Assembly: GCA_000531095.1 (NCBI GenBank)
Contig: HG799464.1
Location: forward strand, 139,719 to 203,718
Direction of reading: 5' to 3'
Origin: Gemmata massiliana
GTDB lineage: Bacteria > Planctomycetota > Planctomycetia > Gemmatales > Gemmataceae
DNA length: 64,000 nt
The notes under the pieces: model-generated
The model's database searches: none
What the model saw: the letters and a program-made list of their open reading frames with translations, nothing else
What the model was told of the DNA's origin: nothing
Shown: piece after piece, positions 1-8,745 of the stretch
How the letters are laid out: every line of letters starts with the position of its first letter
Position numbering within the stretch: position 1 is the first letter of the stretch
Position numbers and translations under genes: made by a program

Positions 1-1268
1 CTCGTCGTCCATGACCGCGAGGTCACCCGTGTGCATCCACCCGGTGGAATCGATGGCGCGGGCGGTCGCGCCCGGGTCTTCCCAGTAACCGAGCATCACC
101 ATGTACCCGCGCGTACATTGCTCGCCCGGAACGCCCCGCGGAACGATGGCGCCTGTTGCGGGATCGATGATTTTGATCTCGGCGTGGGGAACGGGCGCCC
201 GACGGTCGCGACGCGCTTTTCGAGCGGGTCGTCTCGCCCGGTTTGCGTGGACGCGGGGGACGTTTCTGTCATGCCACACACGTTGGTGATTTCGCGCATG
301 TGCATTCGCGTCTGTATCAGCTTCATCACCTCGATCGGGCACGGCGCGCCGGCGGTGATGCCCGTTCGGAGCGAGGACAGGTCGAATTCACCGAACCGCG
401 GGTGATTGAGTTCCGCGATGAACATGGTCGGCACGCCGTAGAGCGACGTGCAGCGCTCTTGTTGCACCGTCTCCAGTGCGGCGAGCGGGTCGAACGACTC
501 CGCGGGAACGACGATGCACGCGCCGTGAGTGGTACACGCGAGGTTCCCGAGCACCATCCCGAAGCAGTGGTAGAACGGCACCGGGATACAGACTCGGTCG
601 CGCTCGGTGTACCCGAGGCCCTCCGCGGTGAAGAAGGCGTTGTTCAGGATGTTGTGGTGCGACAGCGTCGCGCCTTTGGGGAACCCCGTCGTCCCGGACG
701 TGTACTGGATGTTGACCGGGTCATCGAACTGGAGTTTGCTTTCGATCTCCGCGAATTGCTCCTCACTGACACTATCGGCATCTGCAAGGAGAGCGTTCCA
801 GTCGTCATCGATGACGAGTGCGGCGCGGAGCGCAGGGCAGCGGTCCTGGACCTCACTCAGAATGGCAAGGTAATCCGTTTGTCGGAACCCGCGGGCCAAA
901 CAGAGTAGTGCGACGCCACTCTTGTTCAGCGCGTACTCCAGTTCGATGGCCTTGTACGCGGGATTGATGTTCACGAGGATCGCGCCGATGCGCGCGGTCG
1001 CGTATTGCAGCACGACCCACTCGAAGCGGTTCGGTGCCCAGATCCCCACGCGGTCACCAGCTTCCACCCCGCGAGCGATCAATCCGCGGGCGGCGCGCGC
1101 GACCAGTTCCCACAATTCGGTGTAGGTCGCGCGGAAGTCCTGGTGCCGCACGACGAGCGCATCGCGCCCGCCGAACTGCTCGACGGTACGGCGCAAGTTC
1201 GCGCCGATCGTTTCGCCGAGTAGCGGAACCGGGGACGCGCCGTGCGCGTAAGAGGGGAGCGGCATCAC
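1..1268 (-). CDS. AMP-binding acyl-CoA synthetase, frameshifted and cut by the window edge
   Basis: Fatty-acid/acyl-CoA ligase of the ANL superfamily, activating a carboxylate as acyl-AMP and then acyl-CoA. The AMP-binding P-loop [12 protein letters not shown] lies at residues 189-200, followed by [16 protein letters not shown] and the adenylate motif [10 protein letters not shown]. The start is GTG at 1268 or the ATG one codon later; neither has a strong ribosome site. After residue ~355 (VGRP) the frame runs into unrelated residues and stops at 96. Inserting one base near 190-202 restores [15 protein letters not shown] and then the hinge-region motif [16 protein letters not shown], which stays open to base 1. 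So one base is missing here, or the gene is genuinely broken. It is third in a minus-strand run after a glycosyltransferase and a membrane protein. Family certain, substrate unknown. Confidence 0.85.
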
Positions 1269-1362
1269 GGGCTCGCTTTCGCGGCAGGAGAATAGCCCGA
1301 TTGTGCCGGTCGGGGGCGCGAAAGTCTACGGGTGTCCCGGTGTTCGAGCCGCGCCTCGAAAA

Positions 1363-3006
1363 CTATCGGACAGGCGCGGACGCAACCGACGCGGGTAGAG
1401 TTTGGACTTTCCCGTCTCGGAGCACGACCCGATACCGCGGTTGGGGCGCGGACATCCATTCGTTAAACACGATCTGCGTGGTGCGGCGGTTGTGGATCTT
1501 CACCACGGGATCGGACGCCGTATAGTCGATCTCGAAGCTGAAGCCCGGTTCGCGCCGGTGCGCGTCCACGAACGTTTGGACGGCTCGTAACGCGCGCGTC
1601 AGTTCTTGTTCTTGCTGCGTTACCGTGAGGTTTGCCTCGCGGATGTGTTCGGCCCCCAGGGTGCTGAGGGCGAGAAGTCCGATCACCAACCCGGTGCGGA
1701 TGCGACCGCCCCACGAACCGACCGCGAACCACGCGGCCGATACCGCCAGCAGCCCGAACAGCAGTGCGGTGTAGGCGTAGTACGAGTTCGAGCTGAGGAT
1801 GTACGGCGTGGGGCGCATGTTCATTCGGCCGAGCACGGTCATCGCACCGTAAGCGGCGTACAGTGCTGTCGGCAGCAGTAACGTAAGCAGCGGTAACCGT
1901 GCCCGTGTGCCAACGAGTTGCCACAGCCCCACACATCCCAAGAGTACGGCTGCTCCGAGCACGGCGATCGATGCGGCCACTGCCGGTGACAGGAACCGCA
2001 GCCGGATCTTCCAATCCAGGCTTTCTGCGATCTGGAGGCGCTGTCCGCTGTACGTCGTCTGAACCAGTGAGGGGAAGAACGGCTGGACCGCGGTGTAACT
2101 TCCGTAGCGCACGGAGTGTTCGAGCGTCGCGCGCGTGAGCGCTTGGTCCACGATGGCTGGCCCCAGATTGTCGGCGACGTAGTTCCCGCGGTGGGCACGT
2201 AAGTCGATTCGATTAGTCGTCTGGTAGACGACCATGATTGAAGCGAACGCCGCGACCACGAGTGCCGCGCGCTTCATTCCGATTTGCGGGAGGAGTACAG
2301 CCGCCGTAAACGCGCCGGCAAGGACGGCGTAGAGCTGGCCCAACTCGTAAGTGAACGCCGAGAGGAGCGTCAGTACCCATGCTCCCCAGAGGTACCCGCG
2401 CGCAGGGGGGCCATTCTGCATGCTGCTCGCGTACCGGAGTAAGCAACTCACGGAGCCGAGGAGAAACAGCAGGAACAGCAGATAACCGTGCAGGTGGCTC
2501 CAGATGACGAGTTCCTGACCGCACGGGTTGAGCGCGAAGAACGCGAGCGTGGCGTAGATGAGGTAGTCGCGTCCACTATCCGATGTGGACGGTCCTTCGC
2601 TCGGCGGGCGAACGATATTCGCGATCTGGCGCAGGAGCACGAGAAACAGTACGCAGGTGGCGCAGTGGAGAGCAATGCCGAACCCTTGCGTGAGTGCGAG
2701 ATTACCCTCGAACGCGGTCTTTTCTGCCGCGAGCAGCGCGAACAGGACGGGCCGGAACAGATCCGTGTCGCCCGGCATCATTTGCCGCGTGCGGTTGTAA
2801 GAGTACGAGTGACGCAGGGCGTCGAAGAACGAGTAATCGTTCATCGTATCGACGAGGTAGCACCACTGGTCCGCCCGAGGGGGGTGCTTCAACGAGGGTG
2901 CGTGCGCCGTCATCACGAACCCGAACACGCCAGCGAGGACGAGAAGATCCGTGACGGTCCGCCGACCGATCGGGGTACGGCTCCATTCCGCGAGTCGGCG
3001 AATCAT
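1363..3006 (-). CDS. Polytopic membrane protein, possible GT-C type glycosyltransferase
   Basis: A 547-residue integral membrane protein with about ten hydrophobic segments. The first is near residues 18-34, followed by a polar loop (~residues 40-90) rich in aromatic and acidic residues, then evenly spaced helices to ~residue 450. The C-terminal ~90 residues are soluble. The architecture (first helix, large external loop with acidic residues, many helices, soluble tail) resembles GT-C lipid-linked-sugar transferases and O-mannosyltransferases, but I do not see a decisive motif. It starts 33 bp after the stop of a family 2 glycosyltransferase that looks like a polyprenyl-phosphate sugar synthase, which fits a donor-maker/user pair. 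That link is inference. Confidence 0.75.
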   Translation of the reverse strand: MIRRLAEWSRTPIGRRTVTDLLVLAGVFGFVMTAHAPSLKHPPRADQWCYLVDTMNDYSFFDALRHSYSYNRTRQMMPGDTDLFRPVLFALLAAEKTAFEGNLALTQGFGIALHCATCVLFLVLLRQIANIVRPPSEGPSTSDSGRDYLIYATLAFFALNPCGQELVIWSHLHGYLLFLLFLLGSVSCLLRYASSMQNGPPARGYLWGAWVLTLLSAFTYELGQLYAVLAGAFTAAVLLPQIGMKRAALVVAAFASIMVVYQTTNRIDLRAHRGNYVADNLGPAIVDQALTRATLEHSVRYGSYTAVQPFFPSLVQTTYSGQRLQIAESLDWKIRLRFLSPAVAASIAVLGAAVLLGCVGLWQLVGTRARLPLLTLLLPTALYAAYGAMTVLGRMNMRPTPYILSSNSYYAYTALLFGLLAVSAAWFAVGSWGGRIRTGLVIGLLALSTLGAEHIREANLTVTQQEQELTRALRAVQTFVDAHRREPGFSFEIDYTASDPVVKIHNRRTTQIVFNEWMSAPQPRYRVVLRDGKVQTLPASVASAPVR

Positions 3007-3039
3007 CCGTGGCGCGCCTCAAGGTGGTGATTTCGGCGC

Positions 3040-3825
3040 TCAGCGCCAGAGGAAGAAATCCCGGAGGAACTGGAAGTAGTACGACGCGCCCCACCGCAGC
3101 ACGCGGAGCTTGCGCTCGCCGCCGATCCGAGGGGGCTCATCCCCGGCGATCTCAGCGATCTTGAGGCGCCGACGGGCCGCGCGCACGGAGAGCAGCGGTT
3201 CCCAACTGATCCGGCACCCGAACAGGCGCTCGGGCGTTTGGTACCACCGGTCCTGATCGAGTTCCAGTTCGCGGACGAGACGAGTTCGGTACGCTCGGTA
3301 GATCACCATCGCATCGGTGTACCGGCCCCCGTGGAGCAGGTTCACCGTGCGCGTGAACAGCCAGTTCCCGAACGCGGTCACCCAGTCGTCGTCCGTGCTC
3401 TTCGCCGGGGGCTTGTACCGCGACACGATCACCATGTCGTACCCCTCGTCGATCTTGGCGACGAGGTCGACGAGCAGGTCGGGGATGCTGTTCCCGTCCG
3501 GGCTGAAGGTGACCACCACGTCCCCGCGCACCTTCGGGAGCACTTCCATGTACGCCTGGCGGATGCCGGGTTCACTCTGGACGTGAACCTCGTACCCGCT
3601 CCCCCGCGCCCACTCGACCGTACCGTCGGTGGACCCGCCGTCCAGAATGATGATCTGGTCCACCCATTCGGGGCGGATTTGCGGCATGATCGCCTTCATG
3701 CCGTCGATCTCGTTGAGCGTCGGCACGACGAGCGTCACCGTGCAGGTGCGCGCGGGAGACATCGGGTGGTCCCACGCCTCGATCGGCTGGTGGGTGGGAT
3801 CGGGATTTTGGAGGAGCGGGGCCAT
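3040..3825 (-). CDS. Glycosyltransferase family 2, polyprenyl-phosphate sugar synthase-like
   Basis: GT-A fold glycosyltransferase of about 261 residues. It shows the family 2 nucleotide-binding opening TLVVPTLNEIDG (residues 31-42), LDGGSTDGT (61-69) and the metal-site region TFSPDGNS (~106-113). There is no C-terminal membrane anchor. The nearest described families are DPM1-type dolichol/polyprenyl-phosphate mannosyl- or glucosyltransferases, which act at the inner face of the cytoplasmic membrane. The second Met (position 3762, MSPARTCTV) lies closer to the conserved core and may be the true start. First gene of a minus-strand cluster with the membrane protein 33 bp downstream. Family sure; sugar and acceptor unknown. 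Confidence 0.85.
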   Translation of the reverse strand: MAPLLQNPDPTHQPIEAWDHPMSPARTCTVTLVVPTLNEIDGMKAIMPQIRPEWVDQIIILDGGSTDGTVEWARGSGYEVHVQSEPGIRQAYMEVLPKVRGDVVVTFSPDGNSIPDLLVDLVAKIDEGYDMVIVSRYKPPAKSTDDDWVTAFGNWLFTRTVNLLHGGRYTDAMVIYRAYRTRLVRELELDQDRWYQTPERLFGCRISWEPLLSVRAARRRLKIAEIAGDEPPRIGGERKLRVLRWGASYYFQFLRDFFLWR

Positions 3826-4119
3826 ATGAACGATAACCCGCCGATTCGGGGGTAGGGGCGACGCGGGGTTATAGGAGAAGTGCGTGATCGGGTCAATCGC
3901 GACCGTGCGTTCCGAGTGATATGCAGGAAATGCCGTTATAGACGGTATTTACGGCGAATTGTGTGGAGTAAACGACTTTCGCGGCTCAATACCGACCGCA
4001 TTCGTGCGAATTAGGCAACAGGCTGGTTGTTCGCGACAAACTACGATTCGCAGAATCACAGGAGGTGCGCAAATTGGCGCGTCTGATCGCACCCGGCTGC
4101 GGGATTCCTTTTACTGATT

Positions 4120-4707
4120 GTGGAACGCGACTCGGAACAGACCGGACCGGCGACTCCCGAAGCCGACCGGATTGTGGCGGAAGTGCTCGCCGGTGACACC
4201 TCGGCGTTCGCGGGGCTGGTGCGCCTGTATCAGGAGAGCGTGTGGCGCATCGCCGCGGCCGTGCTCCGGGACCGCGACGCGACCGAAAATCTCGTGCAAC
4301 AAGTGTTCGTGGACGCTTACTTTCACCTGGATCAATACGCGCCCGGTACGGACTTCGGCGCGTGGGTGCGCACGGTCGCGCGAAACCGCTTGCGGAAAGA
4401 GCTGCGGAGCGCGGGGCGCGAGGACCGGCGGTTGGCCGTGTACCGCGAACGGCTCGCGGAACGCCTCCGGGCCGAAGCCGGTTCGACGAGCGACGATTCC
4501 GAGAGCTTCGTCGAGGCACTCCGCGGGTGCCGGGAGCAACTCCCACCGCGCGACGCCGTACTCGTGAACTTGCGGTACGAAAAGGGACTGACTTTCGAGG
4601 CCATTGCCGAGAAGCAGGGGCAGACGCCCGAAGCTGTTCAGCGAATGATTTCGCGCATCCGGTTCCGGCTGCGTGACTGTATCCAGAACAAGCTCAACGA
4701 CGCATGA
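4120..4707 (+). CDS. ECF-type RNA polymerase sigma factor
   Basis: A 195-residue sigma-70 family protein with only regions 2 and 4. Region 2 (about residues 28-96) includes DATENLVQQVFVDAY, the DA-E--VQ-VF helix typical of ECF sigmas, and WVRTVARNR. Region 4 (about 138-192) includes LPPRDAVLVNLRYEKGLTFEAIA and a helix-turn-helix. The start is GTG at 4120; an in-frame TGA at 4084 rules out a start further upstream. Its stop overlaps the ATG of the next gene (ATGA at 4704-4707), so the FecR/WD40 membrane protein is translationally coupled and is probably its regulator. The family assignment is secure, the regulon unknown. Confidence 0.93.
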   Translation: MERDSEQTGPATPEADRIVAEVLAGDTSAFAGLVRLYQESVWRIAAAVLRDRDATENLVQQVFVDAYFHLDQYAPGTDFGAWVRTVARNRLRKELRSAGREDRRLAVYRERLAERLRAEAGSTSDDSESFVEALRGCREQLPPRDAVLVNLRYEKGLTFEAIAEKQGQTPEAVQRMISRIRFRLRDCIQNKLNDA

Positions 4708-6578
4708 CTCGCATCGCCGAACTCACCCTGCGCCTGATCGATCACGCCCTTACCGACGCCGAGGACGCTGAACTCGACGCGCTCATTACGGCCGATCCCG
4801 AAGCAGAAGCGGAACACCTCGCACTGCTCGAACTCGAAGCGGAACTCCGCGGGTTACGCACCGGCTTTGATCTGTCCGACGCGACGCTCGCGATGGTGCG
4901 CAACGCCCAAACGGAAAGCACGACGGACGCGGTGATGGCCGAGATCGCGGACTTGGCTCCGCCTACTTGGGCGGCACGAGTCGAACCGGTGGTCGTGGCA
5001 AGCGCAGAACCGCGTGTGCGCCGGCGATTATGGGCCGGCGTGGTGGCGCTGGCCACGTGTGCGGCGGTTGTTGCGTTTGCAGTGTGGGTGGTCAGTAAGC
5101 CCGCTGAAATTGTTCAGCCCAAACCGGATGAACCGGCTCTTGAAACACGAGCCTTTGCGAAACTGTCGCGGAAGGAGGGTATCGTTGAGGTGCTCGATCC
5201 CGCGGGCGACGCGATTCTTGCCGAGGAGGGGGCGGACCTTCCCGCAGGGTTCACTCTTCGTACCGTGGGAGACGATAGCCATGCGGTCGTGGATTTGATC
5301 TCCGATCAGTCACGATTCGAGATCGAACCGGATTCTGTCGTGCGGTTCCGGGACGGCACACCAGAAAACGCGACCAAGCCGCAACTGTTCCTCGCGGCCG
5401 GCCAGCTAACGGCTGCAATCACCCCCCAAGCCAATCGCCCGATGGTTGTTGGTACACCAGTGGCGGAAGTGTCCACGCGGAGCGGGCTGTTTGTTGTTTC
5501 TTCGGCCGGTCCCGATTCCGCTCGGGTGGACATTAAGAAGGGGAAGGTGGAGCTGGTTCGTGCAGCGGCTCCGAAGCCCGTGCCGGTCGGGGTCGGGTCG
5601 GCGCTCGTGAACGCGGGCTTCGACAAAGTTCACATCGAGAAATCGTGGAACGTGGACCGTTCGCCGAAGAAGACATTCGCGGTTCCCGGGCACCGCGATG
5701 TGATATTCTCGCCCGACGGCTCCGAGATCTGGGCCGCGAACGGGCGGATGTTCACGCGCTGGACCGAAACCGGACCTGTCGAACTCAGTTTCTACGCGAA
5801 GAAGCTTGAAGGCGCGGCCGCGTTCACGCGGAACAAGCGCCTGCTAGTGGCGTTCCGCGGCGAAAAAGACGACCGGGTACTGGTCCGCACGCTTCCCGAC
5901 GGCGGGGAACATGCCGCAATCAACGTGCGCCCGAACGAGGCTCGGTTGTGGACCGTAGCGCCCGATGCGTCCTGGCTCGCGCTGGTGGAACCACGGCCGA
6001 GCAAGCGGGTTCGCGTGTTCGACGGCGCGACGGGGGACGAGCGATTCGTGCGCGATTTCGACGAGAACGTGGGGGGGATCGCCGCCAGCCCCGACGCGCG
6101 TGTGCTCGCAGTCGGGTTGATCGAGCCGGGCCGCAGCGCGAACAACAAGGTCGCACTGCTCGATGCCGTGACCGGTGAGCGTTTTGCCGCACTCGCGACC
6201 CCGAAGAAGCCGATGACGGCCCTGGCCTACTCGGACGACGGTCGGTTGCTCGCGGTCGGTTTCAACGGCATCATTCAACTTTGGGACGTGCGCAACCGCG
6301 AACTGCTCCGCTCGATCACCGGTTTCGAGCGGGCGCTAACGTGCTTGGCGTTCTCGCCCAACGGCAAGCGCCTCGCGGCCGGTACTCCGGACGGTCACGT
6401 GTGGTTGTGGAACACCGAAACGGCTCAGCAAACGCAGCTCATCGAAACCGGCGGGCGTGGGGTAAGGTCGATCGCGTTCCACCCCACGGGCAAGGAACTC
6501 ATCACTGTGGCGCCGGGCACTCCGGTCGCGGTTTGGGACGTGAATGAAACATTTTCTGGATCTCACGCTATTCAGTGA
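4704..6578 (+). CDS. FecR-like/WD40 membrane protein, probable anti-sigma or sensor partner
   Basis: A 624-residue protein. An acidic, helical N-terminal domain (1-100) is placed like an anti-sigma domain but has no zinc-finger cysteines. One transmembrane helix follows at ~110-130. A FecR-type beta domain (~175-310) reads as in surface sensors ('FEIEPDSVVRF', 'LAAGQLTAAI', 'VSTRSGLFVVSS'). The rest (~325-620) is a beta-propeller of WD40-type repeats with blades such as IQLWDVRNRELLRSI and VWLWNTETAQQ. It begins inside the sigma gene's stop codon (ATGA). Inference: the cytoplasmic N terminus holds the sigma factor while the outer part senses an envelope or ligand signal. A gene of the same logic, but fused to its sigma, lies at 58550. 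Confidence 0.85.
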   Translation: MTRIAELTLRLIDHALTDAEDAELDALITADPEAEAEHLALLELEAELRGLRTGFDLSDATLAMVRNAQTESTTDAVMAEIADLAPPTWAARVEPVVVASAEPRVRRRLWAGVVALATCAAVVAFAVWVVSKPAEIVQPKPDEPALETRAFAKLSRKEGIVEVLDPAGDAILAEEGADLPAGFTLRTVGDDSHAVVDLISDQSRFEIEPDSVVRFRDGTPENATKPQLFLAAGQLTAAITPQANRPMVVGTPVAEVSTRSGLFVVSSAGPDSARVDIKKGKVELVRAAAPKPVPVGVGSALVNAGFDKVHIEKSWNVDRSPKKTFAVPGHRDVIFSPDGSEIWAANGRMFTRWTETGPVELSFYAKKLEGAAAFTRNKRLLVAFRGEKDDRVLVRTLPDGGEHAAINVRPNEARLWTVAPDASWLALVEPRPSKRVRVFDGATGDERFVRDFDENVGGIAASPDARVLAVGLIEPGRSANNKVALLDAVTGERFAALATPKKPMTALAYSDDGRLLAVGFNGIIQLWDVRNRELLRSITGFERALTCLAFSPNGKRLAAGTPDGHVWLWNTETAQQTQLIETGGRGVRSIAFHPTGKELITVAPGTPVAVWDVNETFSGSHAIQ

Positions 6579-6648
6579 TTGAATTTGCGTACCGGTTGTG
6601 ATTTTAATTAACCAACCTGTTTATTGTGTAATGTCGCGAAGATTGACA

Positions 6649-7137
6649 TCAAAATAACACAAGGAAGCCGTCTGGATATTTGCCGCCGTCCCATCCACAT
6701 GGCCAGTGGCCGGTACTGTAGACAGAAAAAACTGACCGGTAAAAACGATGCAGATTGCATCCTGATTTAGCGAAGGTGAATTCCATCCCAGCCATGTACA
6801 CGTCGAACTTTATGGTGTCGATAAACAAATGATTTAGCCCAGCGCCAAGGATTCGGGCCGATACCGGTTCGGATAGGTGTTCATCAACGAGTTGTTTCAT
6901 TTTGCGAAGCCGGTCGCTCCAGTGTCTGATTTTTCTTTGATTTATTGATGATAATTTAAATATCGTTTCGTTGAATTGGTTGTGCTTTAAAGCCTCCCAA
7001 TCATCTGTGTATGCTCCGGCTACTTCCGCCCATGAAGACAACTGGGCAGAATCATATTCGATGTCCAAAGTAATCGGCTCACCGCAGTGCCGTAACCACG
7101 GAGTGTTGATTAGCTCTTGGATAAAGTACGGATCGGG
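6649..7137 (-). pseudogene. Remnant of an unidentified protein in an AT-rich patch
   Basis: The minus strand is open from just after a TAA (7138-7140) to the stop at 6649, about 163 codons. The translation looks protein-like (residues such as FIQELINTPWLRHCGEPITLD and a C terminus GHWPCGWDGGKYPDG). The only start-like codon, TTG at 7068, lies downstream of clearly protein-like residues, so the N terminus appears lost. The C-terminal Gly-His-Trp-Pro-Cys-Gly-Trp pattern resembles small cytosolic or immunity-like proteins I cannot name with certainty. Base composition is distinctly AT-richer than the flanking genes, which suggests acquisition. Either a decayed C-terminal fragment or a gene using an unusual start. 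Confidence 0.45.
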
Positions 7138-7163
7138 TTACATATTTACTGGTAAGTTGCACG

Positions 7164-8576
7164 TCACTCGAACAGTTCTTTCACCACGGTTCCCTTCACA
7201 TCCGTGAGGCGGAAGTCGCGTCCGGCGTGCCGGAACGTAAGCTTTTCGTGGTCGAGCCCGAGTAGGTGCAGGATGGTCGCGTGCAGATCGTGCATGTGTA
7301 CTTTCTTGTCCACTGCGTAGTAGCCGAAATCGTCGGTCGCGCCGTGAACCATCCCGCCGTTTATTCCACCGCCGGCGAGCCACATGCTGAAGGCGTGCGG
7401 GTTGTGGTCACGGCCGTCACCGCCCTGTGCGGCGGGCGTGCGCCCGAACTCGCCGCCCCACCACACGAGCGTGTCTTTCAGGAGGTCGCGCTGCTTCAGA
7501 TCGGCCAGGAGCGCCGCGATGGGCTTGTCTACTTCCAGTGCGTTCTTCGTGTGGTCTTTCTTTAGGTTTTCGTGTTGGTCCCACTTGTAGCTGTGGGTGC
7601 ATTGAATGAACCGCACGCCGGCTTCGGCCAGGCGCCGAGCGGTGAGGCACTGGCGCCCGAAGTTGTCCGTCGGTTTACCGTCACCGATGCCATAGCTCTC
7701 CAGCGTTTTCACGGTTTCTTTCGAGAGGTCCGTGACCGTGGGTGCTTCCGCCTGCATCCGGAACGCCAGCTCGAACGACCCGATGCGGGCTTCGAGCGCG
7801 GCGTCCGGCCCGCTCTTCGTGAGGTGGGTGGCGTTTATCTCTTTTAAGAGATCGAGCTGCATCCGCTGGAGTTCGGGCGAAGCCGCCGGTGCGATGTCCT
7901 TCACGGTCGCTTGTTTGGCCGGAATCCCCGAGTGCCCGATTGGTGTGCCCTGATACGCGGCCGGCAGGAACGCGCTCGACCAGTTCTGCAACCCACCGTG
8001 TCCCAGAGTGGGGCAAAGCGTGATGAACCCGGGCAGATTCTGGTTTTCGCTTCCCAGGCCGTAAGTGACCCAGCTCCCGACGCTCGGCCGGACGAACGTG
8101 TCGCTCCCGGTGTGCAGTTGAAGGAGCGCCCCGCCGTGCGCGGAGTTGTCTGCGTGGATCGAACGGATCACGCAGAGGTCGTCTGCGCGCTTGCGGACTT
8201 CGGGGAACAGGTCGCTCACCTGAATGCCGCTATCGCCTCCGGGCCGGAACTCCCACGGCGACTGAAGCAGGTTCCCGGTCGCGGCGAACTGCACGCGCGG
8301 CTTCTGACCCGGGTAGGGCTTGCCGTTGTGCTTTTTCAGCATCGGCTTGGGGTCGAACGTATCGACCTGGGACGGCCCGCCGTGCATGAACAGGAAGATT
8401 ATGCGCTTGGCCTTCGGCGCGAAGTGCGTGGGCCGTGGTGCGAGCGCGGAGGCGGACTTCGTTTCGCGCGCGTGGAGCATGTCGGCCAGCGCGAGCAGCC
8501 CGAAACTATTCGCCGACAGTTTCAGCATGTCGCGCCGGGAAACGGCGGGTGCGAGTGCGTTACAGAACGTCGGCAT
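7164..8576 (-). CDS. DUF1501 family protein with Tat-type signal
   Basis: A sulfatase-like/alkaline-phosphatase-fold protein of the DUF1501 family, very abundant in planctomycetes. It opens with a twin-arginine-like leader (SRRDMLKLSANSFGLLALADMLHA), indicating export in folded form. Family hallmarks follow: RIIFLFMHGGPSQVDTFDPKP, PGFITLCPTLGHGG, FIQCTHSYKWDQHENLKKDH, WWGGEFGRTP and the metal-site run GRDHNPHAFSMWLAGGG. ATG at 8576 is chosen; a TTG five codons upstream is possible. DUF1501 genes normally sit beside a DUF1549/DUF1553 gene, as here, and the two are thought to act together outside the cytoplasmic membrane. The biochemical role is not established. Confidence 0.92.
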   Translation of the reverse strand: MPTFCNALAPAVSRRDMLKLSANSFGLLALADMLHARETKSASALAPRPTHFAPKAKRIIFLFMHGGPSQVDTFDPKPMLKKHNGKPYPGQKPRVQFAATGNLLQSPWEFRPGGDSGIQVSDLFPEVRKRADDLCVIRSIHADNSAHGGALLQLHTGSDTFVRPSVGSWVTYGLGSENQNLPGFITLCPTLGHGGLQNWSSAFLPAAYQGTPIGHSGIPAKQATVKDIAPAASPELQRMQLDLLKEINATHLTKSGPDAALEARIGSFELAFRMQAEAPTVTDLSKETVKTLESYGIGDGKPTDNFGRQCLTARRLAEAGVRFIQCTHSYKWDQHENLKKDHTKNALEVDKPIAALLADLKQRDLLKDTLVWWGGEFGRTPAAQGGDGRDHNPHAFSMWLAGGGINGGMVHGATDDFGYYAVDKKVHMHDLHATILHLLGLDHEKLTFRHAGRDFRLTDVKGTVVKELFE

Positions 8577-8601
8577 GTTTGTGTCACTCAAAACTCAAAA
8601 C

Positions 8602-8729
8602 CCAGGGGTTGAAACCCCCCGGCTATTCCCGGTGACCCCTTCGGGGTCAGCAAGAAAGAGAGTTCGGCACCTATTGCCTCGCGGCCCCAACGGGGCCACC
8701 GGGAATAGCCAGGGGGTTTCAACCCCTGG
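8602..8729. repeat. 128-bp palindromic intergenic element
   Basis: Inverted repeat with 38-bp arms (8602-8639 and 8692-8729) that match except for about two bases, outer end CCAGGGGTTGAAACCCCC. Each arm ends inside in its own small hairpin (GACCCCTTCGGGGTC at 8634-8648 and GGCCCCAACGGGGCC at 8683-8697). It fills the gap between the DUF1553 and DUF1501 genes, so the transcript between them would fold into a long cruciform. The form suggests a REP/MITE-like dispersed element; no transposase is present. Confidence 0.85.
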
Positions 8730-8745
8730 ATCTTTAACGGGCGGA

